From Pseudoscleropodium purum (taxonomy: Eukaryota > Streptophyta > Bryopsida > Hypnales > Brachytheciaceae), in NCBI GenBank assembly GCA_963969395.1, contig OZ017795.1, forward strand, positions 30,361,063 through 30,425,062: 64,000 nt of DNA, in the 5' to 3' direction. Within the stretch, counting starts at the first letter, position 1. Every line of letters begins with the position of its first letter. The notes below the pieces were generated by a model that had not been told where the DNA came from, ran no database searches, and saw only the letters and a program-made list of their open reading frames with translations. Of the stretch, positions 23,601 through 33,255 are shown one piece after another. The translations under genes and the position numbers were made by a program.

Positions 23601-26376
23601 ATCAAACCTTGCTCAAAATGTTGGTATTCCTAAAGTATAGATGAGAATTGTCTAGATAATTCTTAAAAGTTGGATGGCTTGAGGGCATTAATGGATACAA
23701 TGGCAAGTTTTCTATTCTATCTTGACATCCAAGCTATATATTGTGGTTGATCTAAGAGTCTAAAATGAAAAGTAAAAAAATCATATTGACTACAAAATGT
23801 AGTTCTGAAATCTTAAATATTCATCATAAGCGTAGAGTATTTAGTAGGATTCCATAGTTTAAACCACATTTCTATATCTTCAATAGATTTTAGAACATTG
23901 ATTGTTGAGAGTTATAGGCCCAAATGTCATATTGAAAAATATTATTCCATTTCATAATATTTTTTTTCATTGTCAAATTGAATTAGGAACTAGACTTCAT
24001 CAACTTCATTCATTGGCTAAGCTCAAATTTGAGAAGAGATGCATGTAGATTGAAGGTCAAAATTGAAAAGAGCAATAGGAAGCTAAAACTAGCTAAATCA
24101 TGCTATATGGCAAAGGATTTTCAACCATTATTTTGGAATTGAGGACTTCTTTAAAATATAAAACTAATTCAAAACTAGTTTGAAAAGAGATTCTAGATTT
24201 AATTTGTGTTTAATGGGGGTAGAATTCCTTCATTGAGATATTGATGATTATTCAAGATTATTTCTAGAAGAAATTGCTTAATTCATGAATCAAAAAGACG
24301 ATTTCTACAAGTGTGTTTTGGCAAATTTGAAGTCCTTGCTCTAAATCCCAAATGATGAATGAAATTTTTTGTCTACAGGACAATATTCTTCACTATGATA
24401 TACACCTAAGATGAATGCTTAAGATCTTATGAATGAATTTTACATTAAATTTGTATTTTCTTTATTTTTTGTTTAAAAAATCAAAGTAATCTCAAATCAT
24501 CAACAATAAATCTAAATCCTTTATGACTAAAAGAAGAAGTGTGATTCTTTTTTTGAGAAATAGAATTTGAAAATAGTGCCTAAATGGAATATGTAGTGTG
24601 TTAGATTACAAGTTTGATTGTGTGAACAAAGGTACTTGCCTTGCATATAGTAAATATTGATTTGGTCACAATATTAGTTATTATTGTCCTTTGTTTGTTA
24701 TAGATGTTTCTCATTGTCTTGTCATCCTTACATTTCATTTTGAAATTTTATGTCATTTTGAATTATGAGTGCAAACTGTTGGAATATCTAAATGAAGTTT
24801 TTGTATAAGATATGAGTCATTGAGTCCAAAATGCTTATAGCAATGATGGAAATAAGCTCGATGCCTTGGATATCTATTATAGTCGGTTATGGTATCTTGA
24901 TAAAAAGATAAGGTGATGGTAATAGTGGTAGGTGCGTTTGCATGTAATTTGTTACTTCAAGCATCAACTATAGATGACCAATTGAACATTTTATGGTCAA
25001 TCTCAAATCAAGTTGAGGCCCATACATCTTCTCATTGCAAACAAACTTCTTGTCCTATTTGTGTAGCCATGCTTCCAACTAGCATGGTATATCTTGAAAG
25101 ACCAACAATGAATTTAGTATAATTGAGCATATAAACATTCATAGGATAGGCTTTTAATCAATTTTGTTAAATTTTGAACTTTGTAAGTGTAAGTTTAGGA
25201 TTTTAAAAACTTTGAATTTTTTCGTCTTTTGACTTTAGTTTGAATTTTAGAAATTAAAGTGAAGTTCTTCAAAGTAATTTAGTAGTATAGAGATTGTCAG
25301 CTATAGATTTTATCTTTGCTTGAAATATTTATATAATTGTCACTTTTGGTTGGTCAAATGTTCAAGGAAATTTTGACCTACTTATATTAGAAGTAAGATA
25401 TATGAAATTCTAATTGATAGAGTGAAATATCTTAGTCATGTATGACAAGTTATAAAATTTTATTTGTCTATTTTGTAGAATATTGAAATTTCTTATTTTG
25501 TTAGCTCTTGAATTATTTTTGTTTTTAATGATTGAAGTAAAGTTGTATTGAGATTATCATATTGATAGTTGAGTGGGGAGTGCTAGTTGGGGCCTCATGT
25601 GGGCATGTTTAACATGGGCTACCTTGTAATTTATGCAATTTGATAGTATTTAACAAAAGATTTTTTTTTTGATATGAAGTTTTATTGATTTACAAGTGTG
25701 TGCCATTGTTTAAGTGAATTTATTCAAATGATGTATACTATTTTATGGAAGTTACTTCAATTTGTTGACAACACCCACCAATGGATGTTGTTAGAGTTTC
25801 AAAGTTTGAAAACAAAAGGTGGATGTATATTATTGAATGTGAAAAAAATGGTTGGATATTCAATTGAATTTGGAAGTGAAAGGTGATCTTTGGTTGTAGA
25901 AAATGCTACTTTATACTTTATATTACCATCAAAAAATCCATGTAGATTTTTCAATGAGAATGGTCATGATATTTGAATTTTTTTGAATTTGATGAATTTC
26001 TTGGATGGTAACTCTTTTTGGTTTGTACAATTGCACATTACATACTTGACAAAAAAACTTCACTTGTAGATAGATGACAACATGTATCATGGATATATAT
26101 TATGCTAACTTCTTATTGACTTACTCTTTGTACCAATGAATGTCCTTCATTTTCTAGTGCAAATATGTGAGGTGTTAGTTGATTAACAATCTTATTGTTT
26201 AGTAATCAACTTCTTCCATCAAGTTGATTGAGTTTGATGGATCAATGTTGATTTTCTTGTAAAATTGTTCACTTGTAATTGTAGTTTGATTGTGGGTTTT
26301 CTTATGGTATCTAAATTGTCATTTGCAAAGACATTTGGATTGTGCTTTGAATAAACTTGTGATGTAAGACATCAAC
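20607..26376. other. AT-rich intergenic upstream of the NLR pseudogene, no gene recognised
   Basis: About 5.8 kb with only short frames without motifs. If the pseudogene ever had its own promoter it would lie at the 3' end of this stretch, but no convincing TATA element or initiator could be singled out in such AT-rich DNA. Confidence 0.55.
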
Positions 26377-26898
26377 ATGGATACTTTCAAGAAAATGGAG
26401 ATTATGGAAGCTCTAAAACATTGCAAAGAAAAAATTTATTCAAATGAAGTGTTCAATGCTAATCAATGCAAGAATTTGGTACATCATTTGAGCCATTTTG
26501 TCCAAACATTTCAAAAGATATTTAAGTTGGATACAAGAGCCTTTCAACCTTTATTGAAAGATGTTTGTAAAATCTCTTCTAAAGCTAAGATGTTGGTGCA
26601 AAGTTGTTCTCAAACTTTGTCTCTAGCACCTCTAATTCAAATGCAAAACAAGGAAGCATTTCGAGAATTGCTTTTGGAAATGTCATCTTGCTTGAAGGGA
26701 TTCTTTGATATAGCTTCAAGTGTTAATTCATGTTTGAAAGGGATGGTAGACTTTCAATCATGTGTCACTACTTTTCTTCTATGTGATCTTGTAGAAGTTG
26801 AAGAAGATCAAACTAAATTATACAAAATATTGGAAAATAATTTGCTTAATATGCTATTTGGATCAGATGATTATGAACTAGCCAAGTATGTGCTATAC
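26377..26898 (+). other. N-terminal helical (HeLo/4HB-like) domain of the pseudogene
   Basis: Open stretch of 174 codons from ATG to an in-frame TAG. It is entirely helical in character with amphipathic repeats, for example NQCKNLVHHLSHFVQTFQKI and AFQPLLKDVCKISSKAKMLV. The pattern (CKxLVxxL, FxPLLxD, KAxxLVxxC, NxExFxxLLLEMxxCL) resembles the N-terminal four-helix domain found before MLKL-like and bryophyte kinases and in RPW8/HeLo-type proteins. The domain name is by analogy only. After the TAG the same frame continues into the kinase, so this was one reading frame. Confidence 0.6.
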
Positions 26899-27314
26899 TA
26901 GAGGGAATGCATCTTGAAGGTAGAATGTGGAGAAAGTGATCTAGTTCAATTCCTTCCAAATGTTCCATTACCAGATTACGGACCTTGCCCTAAATTACTT
27001 GCGAAGGATGTATTTTTGACAAAATGGTTGGGCATTGAAAATGTCACAAAGAAAATAGACTTGGATGGTTATGATGAATGTAATATTATTACGTGGGAGA
27101 AGGAAGTGCAAATTATGGCTCAATTGAATCATCCCAACATCGTCAAGTTATTCTATTGTGGCTCTTTCAAGGATTCTTTTGGAAATAATCACCTTCAATT
27201 TGGAATAAAAAAGGTGAAAAGAGTCTTCACAAAATGCTATTTGAAGATCCAAATCGGAAGGTTACATTCTATGCCAAGTTGGATATAATGCAACAAATTG
27301 TTAGTGGATTGTTG

Positions 27315-28744
27315 TACCTTGTAAGCATGTAAATTTGTTCAATAAACAATTTTTTTTGGTTTTATGTGTGAATGGAGATCAAATTAGACTTGGTTATAGA
27401 AACTCATGGTGATAGGTGATCAATTGTTATTGATTTTTAGTATTGCCGTGGGATTCCAAAAAATACAAGAGTTTTTAGTTATTAACAGTTTAACCGAGTT
27501 TGATTTGAAGGGATGCCTCGGCCGGCATTATATGACTTGAAGCTCTTCTTCTTCATTCACTTCTCACTATTGTGTTTAGTCGTATGTGTGTGTGTTTGTG
27601 TGCGTATGTGTTTCAGTTGAACTGTTGTTCAGTATTTTTTTTAATATAGCTTTAAGCATATATTTGATAATTGTGTGTAAGTCCCAGTGATTGGACATAG
27701 TTGATTGCTGTGTAATCTCTTGTGAAGAGGAATTTGTATGCTTGTGTGCTTAAAGCTGTTGTTGCTATTGTAATTTAACTTTGATTTTATAAAGTATAAT
27801 TGTGGAATTGCTTAAGCATTGTGTAAATTCATTGAGGCTTGAAGCAAATCAATTGAGTGGAAGTTGAGTTGTAGCTTTAAGCAGTCTGATGTGATGTCTT
27901 GGTTGATTGATGGAATCAGTATGTGTTCGCTTAAGCGTATGATATTACGGTGCAATGATGGACGCTTAAGCGATGTACCTTGTGTTTACTGATTGGAATT
28001 CCACTTCAAGCATATAGACTGAATTACATTATGGCTTAAAGCAGAATGTTGTATGATGATTAATGTGTAGTTGCTTTAAGCTAATCATAGAGTGATATAT
28101 GCTTAAACAACTATAGGAGTCTATTGTTGAGAAATTGCTTTGAAGCATTTGTAATGAATTATATAATGCTTAAAGCTGTGAGAGAATGTTACAGTGTATT
28201 AACTAGTTGAGGGAGTGTACAGTTTAACTGTGGTGTTGGAATGGCTTAAAACACTGTAATTGAAGGATGCTATAAGCGAAGTATTGAGACATTGAAGTGT
28301 GATGAATTGTTATACTAACTTGTGGTTTGATGAATGATGAGTGACGCTATAAGCGGATATTGTGAGCCTACGCTTTAAGCGAATGTAATAGGGAATTGAA
28401 GATTTGTTTGCTTAAAGCTATATGTTAATGTTTTCCTTCGCTTAAGCGTGTTTCTTATTTAAACCAACACACTAGGATAAGACTAAGACTTCATACTTGT
28501 ATTGTGCATCTATGTGTGTCGGACAGAAATTAGTTATTGGATAATTGAGTGATCCCAATTCCTAAAAATAATGGGTTATGTTAATGTTATTTCCCTTTAG
28601 AATCGATATTGAACAATTAGTCTTATTAATACAAGTGACTCTAGTCACACTACGTTAGACTATTTGATCATTCCTTGGAGATTGAACCTCTATACTATAG
28701 TTCTGGGTGTTTTGTGAAGTAGGCAAAATGCGAACTACATACCT
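27315..28744. mobile_element. Solo LTR (1,420 bp) with TACCT target-site duplication
   Basis: The element occupies 27320-28739. It begins TGTAAGC and ends AACTACA, giving TG...CA termini with a 4-base TGTA/TACA inverted repeat. It is flanked by the direct repeat TACCT at 27315-27319 and 28740-28744. The host kinase frame is continuous when element plus one TACCT copy are removed. No gag or pol coding is visible and the length suits an LTR, so this is best read as a solo LTR left by LTR-LTR recombination; a small non-autonomous element is the alternative. The interior carries about 16 copies of a near-palindrome of the form GCTTWAAGC. Confidence 0.82.
27640..28455. repeat. Cluster of GCTTAAGC / GCTTTAAGC near-palindromes in the LTR
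   Basis: About 16 occurrences of GCTTAAGC, GCTTTAAGC, GCTTAAAGC or GCTATAAGC, often extended to CGCTTAAGCG or CGCTTTAAGCG, lie irregularly over about 800 bp (near 27748, 27812, 27873, 27930, 27964, 28037, 28072, 28162, 28270, 28349, 28370, 28410 and 28439, among others). Spacing is not regular, so this is a motif cluster rather than a simple tandem repeat. Confidence 0.75.
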
Positions 28745-29305
28745 TCATGACATGAAAATTGCACATCGTGACTTGAAGCTAGCCAATATTGTAGTGAATA
28801 CAATGCAATGTCCAAAGTTAAAAAAAGATGGTTATGTATGAGCCAAGTTAATTGATTTTGGCATTTCTAAGAATGAAGTGAAGGGCCTTGTTATGCCAAG
28901 TGGTATTCGTGGGACTCGCATATATATTGCTCCTAAAGCATTGAAGGCCAATGTGAAGTTTGATCCTTTGAAACGGATGTATTTAGTTTTGGATTAATTT
29001 GTTGTGATATGTTAGTCCAAAAAGAATTTAAAGATTTTCGATCCACTCCTTTTGATATTGCTAAAAAACAAAAATCAGCCTTGAAGGACATTCCATTTTG
29101 TCAAGAATTACGGTCCTTAATTGAAGATTGTTTGTCTATGGACCCAAATGGAAGACCTTCATTTGAAAAGATATACACAAATTTGATGGAGATAAAGATG
29201 AAAGCTTTCAAGGTTGAATGTATTAGCGAGACATCTATGAGAGAAGATCAAATATTTCCACATTTCAATCCATTCACACAACTTTCATCTTTTGATGGAA
29301 CGATT

Positions 29306-29380
29306 GGACAATGGTGGCTATTTGTATGGAGATTGATTGTGTTTTATTTATGGACATTTATCCTCCATTATGTAAGGAGA
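29306..29380 (+). other. Hydrophobic, possibly membrane-spanning, linker between kinase and NB-ARC
   Basis: Between the kinase and the NB-ARC the reading frame encodes WWLFVWRLIVFYLWTFILHY followed by VRRLYVPKI. This is one strongly hydrophobic segment of about 20 residues with a positively charged C-terminal flank, followed within 40 bp by a good splice donor (GAG|GTAAGT at 29416). A transmembrane helix is possible; I infer this from composition only. Confidence 0.5.
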
Positions 29381-29653
29381 TTGTATGTTCCAAAAATTAC
29401 TGAAGAATGTATTGAGGTAAGTATCAATTTGAAAAGTGTTTTGAGCTTAACAACATATTCAAAATCATAGACACCTAGTTGAATTTATTTGAATGGGTTT
29501 GTTAAACTTTGTTGAATGTTGTAGTTTTTTCATTTTGTTGATTTGTGGTCATTTCCATGTACATAGGGGATTATTGATGCATCAATACTTTTGGAATGTC
29601 ATGGTCTTGATTTCAAAATGAAGACCTTAGAAAATTTTCTTTGAAATAAATCT

Positions 29654-30480
29654 ATGGTTGGTGTTGTCGGAATGAGTGGTATTGGGAAAACAACACTAGT
29701 GAAGGCTTTGAAGGATCGCTTGAACAAGGCATTGTTTTTCAATGATTCCTCTAAGTGGACTACAATTATGTGTGATCTCGAAAATGATTATTTGATGGAA
29801 ATGAATCAGATCTTGAAAGAATTGTCACAAAAACAAGAAGTGAAAAACTTGTTAAGGGGAAATTCACATTGGTCTTGATGTTGAAACAACAAAAAGTCCT
29901 CTTCATCTTAGATGATGTCACTAGAGAGCATCAATTGGATATATTTTTGGAAGTGGAAATGTTTCGTATAGAGGGTAGCAAACTAATTGCCACTAGCAGT
30001 GATTGGAAGATCTTGAAAGGCATGAGCAATGAAGACAATAAATTTGAAGTTTCAATTCTTGATTATGACCAATCTATAATAATATTCTCCAATCATGCCT
30101 TCAAGAATAAAAGTACAATGATACCTTATATGAATCAACTTAGCAAGGAGATTGTAAATGCTTGTGGTGGCCATCCATTAAATTTAGGAGTTATGGGTTC
30201 ATGTTTAAATGGACAAAAGCACCTTCGTATATAGAAGCGAGCTTTACAAAGATTGAAGAGAGGAGAATATGATGCCCCTGAGGATGTGGAGAGAAGATTG
30301 GAGATTAGTTTTGATATGCTTAGCGATGAAGAGCAAGAAGTATGTTTGGACATATCATGTTTCTTCTGTAAAGACATATGATTTGAAGACATTCCAGAAG
30401 ATACAATAGTTCACTATTTAGAACGGATTTATAAGCATGCATGATTCATTACATGATATGGGGCGTCAAATTTCGAGAAT
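29654..30480 (+). other. NB-ARC domain remnant
   Basis: Motifs appear in the correct order: P-loop GMSGIGKTTLVKAL; kinase-2 KVLFILDDV; RNBS-B GSKLIATSSDWKIL; RNBS-C-like FEVSILDYDQSIIIFSNHAF; GLPL as CGGHPLNLGVMGS; RNBS-D-like RRLEISFDMLSDEEQEVCLDISCFF; and MHD as MHDSLHDMGRQI near 30438-30473. The aspartate after the LDD pair and the SFDxLxDEE pattern are TIR-NLR-like. Internal frame changes and stops prevent translation. Confidence 0.87.
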
Positions 30481-30497
30481 CTTTATTCAACTCTAAA

Positions 30498-30525
30498 TGT
30501 GTGTGTGTGTATGTGTGTGTGTGTA
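30498..30525. repeat. (GT)n microsatellite
   Basis: A GT dinucleotide run interrupted by one A lies in the pseudogene, shortly after the MHD motif and just before the LRR-side coding remnant. It falls where an NB-ARC/LRR intron would be expected. Confidence 0.85.
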
Positions 30526-30683
30526 TTGGTTTCTATGATTATCAATTCCACCAATGCACATCAACTTGTTGAATTCCCCAAATTGTTGCTTCTAAATATT
30601 GAAGCACTCATTGACTTGAGCAATGTTGCAAAATTGATTAAGAAAACACATCGACTTAAAGACCTTCGGATCATAAACAAAAT

Positions 30684-30726
30684 TGATGATGATGATGATG
30701 ATGACGACGATGACGACGACGACGAT
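30684..30726 (+). repeat. (GAT/GAC)n microsatellite encoding poly-Asp
   Basis: Fourteen GAT or GAC codons just before the first LRR module would encode an uninterrupted poly-aspartate run that ends at a TGA. It lies inside the NLR pseudogene between the MHD region and the LRRs. Confidence 0.9.
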
Positions 30727-32225
30727 TGAAATTTCAAAAACTTGGACTTGAATCCTTAATATCACTTACTACATTGAATTTTGAGGGATGTGAACAATTG
30801 GAAGAGATTCTACAAGCCATTGCCAACATGTCATCTTTGGACTATCTTCGCTTTGAAGGTTGCAAGAAGTTGAAGGTGGGAGATGCATCATTTGAGAGTC
30901 TAAAGGTTTTAAAAAGTCTAGGCTTGCAAGGATGTGAGGTGTTGGAAACCGTGCCCCATGGATTGAGAAATTTGGGATCATTAGAGGGTCTTTGGTTCAT
31001 TAATTGCAAACAATTGAAGATTATTGATTGAGGTCTTGCATCATTAACGTCACTAACTACATTGGATTTAAAGGGATGTGAACAATTGGAAGAGATTCCA
31101 CAAGCCATTACAAAAATGTCATGTTTGGAGTGGCTTGGCTTTGAAGGTTGCAAGAAGTTGAGGGTTGGAGATGCATTGTTTGAGAATCTAAAGGCCTTAA
31201 AGAGTCTAGTTTTCAAAGGATGCGAAATGTTGGAAACCCTACCCTATGGATTGCAAAATTTGACATCGCTTGAGAAGCTTTGGTTCAATGATTGCAAGCA
31301 TTTGAAGATTGTTGATTCGGATCTTACATCATTGGCATCACTTACTAGATTGAATTTTAAGGGATGTGAACAATTGGAAGAGATTCCGCAAGCCATTGGC
31401 AACATGTCATGTTTGGAGTGTCTTGGCTTTGAAGGTTGCAAGAAGTTGAAGGGTGGGAGTTGCATCATTTGAGAATCTAAAGGCTTTAAAGAATCTAGAC
31501 TTCAAAGGATGCAAGGTGTTGGAATCCTTGCCCTATGGATTCATTAATTTGTTGTCTTTAGAAAGCCTTCGATACAGAGATTGCAAGCAATTGAAGATTA
31601 TTGGTTTGGAGCTTACATCATTGACAACACTTACTACATTGGATTTCAAGGGTTGTGAACAATTGGAAGAGATGGTACTTGCAAAGTTGTAGTCTAGATT
31701 TTTGTATGTTTACAATATCAAGGCTTGAATGTTGAGTGAAGTTGAAGGTGATATTTACAAGTGTTGAAAGTCTCATTTTTTTATTGTGTATTTATTTTGA
31801 GGATCTACTTTGGATTGATTATTTGGTGGTCATAGTAGAAATGGTTTTTTATGTGGTAGAGCTTTACTTTAGTAACCACTAGAATGTGGAGAATGTATCT
31901 TGATAGTTTTAATCAATGGCAATATCTATTGTGTTGAATTTGGGAGAATTTAAAGAATTGAAGTAGATTTTACCTTCCATTGGCTTTATGTTGTCTTTGT
32001 TGTTGCTAGAATTTGAAGATTTTGAGCATTTGAAATTCTTCAGGATTTAAAGATTTTACATCTTTTGAAGTTGAAAGTTTGTCATATTTGGAAAAAATGT
32101 ATTTTATTGATTGAAAGATGTTGAAGATTGTGTTATTGGAAGTTGTTTTAATGATGCTATTCATTGAGATAACTTTCAATAGATGTCAAGTTGTAGTGGA
32201 ATTTGGCATGCTAATTTTAAGTTTA
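30726..32225 (+). repeat. LRR region made of 288-bp (96-aa) tandem modules
   Basis: The anchor GGATGTGAACAATTGGAAGA occurs at 30786, 31074 and 31362 and as a one-base variant at 31651. The spacings are 288, 288 and 289 bp. Each module encodes four leucine-rich repeats of about 24 residues, such as FEGCEQLEEILQAIANM, LRFEGCKKLKVGDASF, LGLQGCEVLETVPHGL and LWFINCKQLKIID. The last spacing is 289 because of an extra G near 31451 that breaks the frame. A degenerate further module is visible at about 31910-32225 (LSYLEKMYFID, MLKIV). Near identity of the modules implies recent expansion or conversion. Confidence 0.88.
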
Positions 32226-32611
32226 CTAATGGTTTAGTGGATCTTCAAGTTTCCTAAACACTCTTTCCTTTTTGTAATGAATTTGCCTTGGAATTTCTTC
32301 ACTAATAAATGAAATTTGTTTGAAGGTTCATTGATATGATTGTTAAAACTAGCAATAGAGAGTAGATCTAGGTCCAGATTTGAAAGTGGAAGGGTAGTTG
32401 GGAGAAACACAAACTTGTAGTAGTGCAATATTTCTTATTATGGTACACTAATTCCCATTATGCAATATAGGTATACTAATTTTTTGAATTTTACATACTA
32501 GTTTTGCACAAATATTGAATATTTACATTAAAATTTGCCCTAGAATACTCTAGCTAATTCAAGACCATAAAATTATTCTAGATAATTTTAGCTTTAAAAT
32601 TTGTCTTCAAT

Positions 32612-32732
32612 TTAGATGAAGCGATATTGTGTGATATAATTAGAATGAAGCTTTATTGTAAGTGACAGAATTAGAATGAAGTCATATTACAAATGATTTC
32701 ATTCAAATGAAGCTATATTTTATGTCACCCAA
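32612..32732. repeat. Short tandem repeat of about 30 bp, four copies
   Basis: ATGAAG anchors at 32616, 32645, 32676 and 32707 with shared flanks (ATTAGAATGAAGCTTTATTGTAAGTGA-like), just after the NLR pseudogene. Confidence 0.55.
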
Positions 32733-32985
32733 ATTAGTGAAGAACACTACACATATTGGTAAAAAAAATAAAGCAAAGTGAATAAAAAAAATTCACAAAT
32801 GGCCTATTCAAACTACCTCAAAACAAATGTGTCCAAAAGTAGGAATCTTGATCATTTGAGAGTTAACAAGAATTATTCTAAAATGAAGGGGATCTTGTTG
32901 TTGATGAATGGAAATGTTCAAGTGGAGTAGTTGCATTCTAGAAAAAGAGAGAAATGATTGGTCTAGTTTTGAAGAGAACTTTAGA

Positions 32986-33255
32986 CATTAGAAGAAGTTT
33001 GAGGGCTCCGAAAGCCTGTGAGTTATCAAGCTGGAAAGAGGACCGATGTAGCATTGGAACTAGACTACTAACATGGTTGAGACCTTGCGACATCATCGTC
33101 CCAAAATTTTTATTTTTTTATTTTTTCAATTTCTTTTGCATTTTGAGATTAATTTTTTTTAATTCTGACAGCGGGCCATTCCCCTCGTTGCGGAGAATAG
33201 CTGCAGGGGAATAGGCCCGAAATGGGCTTCCAGTGCCCTCAAACTTCTTCTAATG
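32986..33255. mobile_element. TIR element family A, copy 5 (opposite orientation)
   Basis: CATTAGAAGAAGTTTGAGGG at one end and GTGCCCTCAAACTTCTTCTAATG at the other. The core GGGCCATTCCCCTCGTTG is the reverse complement of the core in copies 1 and 4, so it is inserted in reverse. Confidence 0.8.

Larger units (their letters stand above)
26914..29220 (+). other. Protein kinase domain remnants, interrupted by an LTR
   Basis: The N-lobe carries WEKEVQIMAQLNHPNIVKLFYCG (alpha-C to beta-4). The beta-3 region reads ENVTKKIDLDGYDECN, so the ATP-anchoring Lys is uncertain. After a frame change the hinge and alpha-D read GEKSLHKMLFEDPNRK and alpha-E reads IMQQIVSGLLYL. The LTR follows, then the frame resumes with HDMKIAHRDLKLANIVVN (catalytic HRD loop), AKLIDFGIS (DFG) and GTRIYIAPKAL, where APE has become APK. 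After a further frame change ADVFSFGLICCDML and MDPNGRPSFEKIYTNLMEIK (alpha-H/I with the conserved RPS) finish the domain. Joining the reading frame across the LTR restores GLLYLHDM without gap. Confidence 0.85.
26377..32225 (+). pseudogene. Helical-domain / kinase / NB-ARC / LRR resistance-like gene, broken
   Basis: Remnant of an intracellular immune receptor fused to a protein kinase. Domain order: N-terminal helical domain (26377-26898), kinase N-lobe (about 26914-27212), kinase hinge and catalytic lobe (27213-29220, split by an LTR), a hydrophobic stretch (29306-29380), NB-ARC (29654-30480) and LRRs (30726-31692, degenerate to about 32225). Lesions seen: TAG at 26899; a frame change at the A-run 27207-27212; a 1,420-bp LTR insertion; TGA at 28839; a lost base near 28974; TGA at 29642; a frame change near 29865; TAG at 30232; TGA at 30379; a frame change before the MHD motif; stops at 30727 and 31029; and one extra base near 31451. 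Several stops replace an expected Trp (TGG to TGA or TAG). At least one real intron is implied by the donor at 29416 (GAG|GTAAGT) and an acceptor near 29568. The kinase-NLR fusion resembles the PNL class described in mosses. Confidence 0.85.

Noticed and set aside
27321..28746. Reading the kinase interruption as an ordinary intron (starts GTAAGC)
   Set aside because: No acceptor lies at the point where the kinase frame resumes. The TACCT direct repeats and TG...CA ends fit an LTR insertion better, and the donor-like GTAAGC is part of the LTR end.
30769..31468. Minus-strand open frames over the LRR modules
   Set aside because: Shadows of the plus-strand LRR repeats; they show no motif and repeat with the same 288-bp period.
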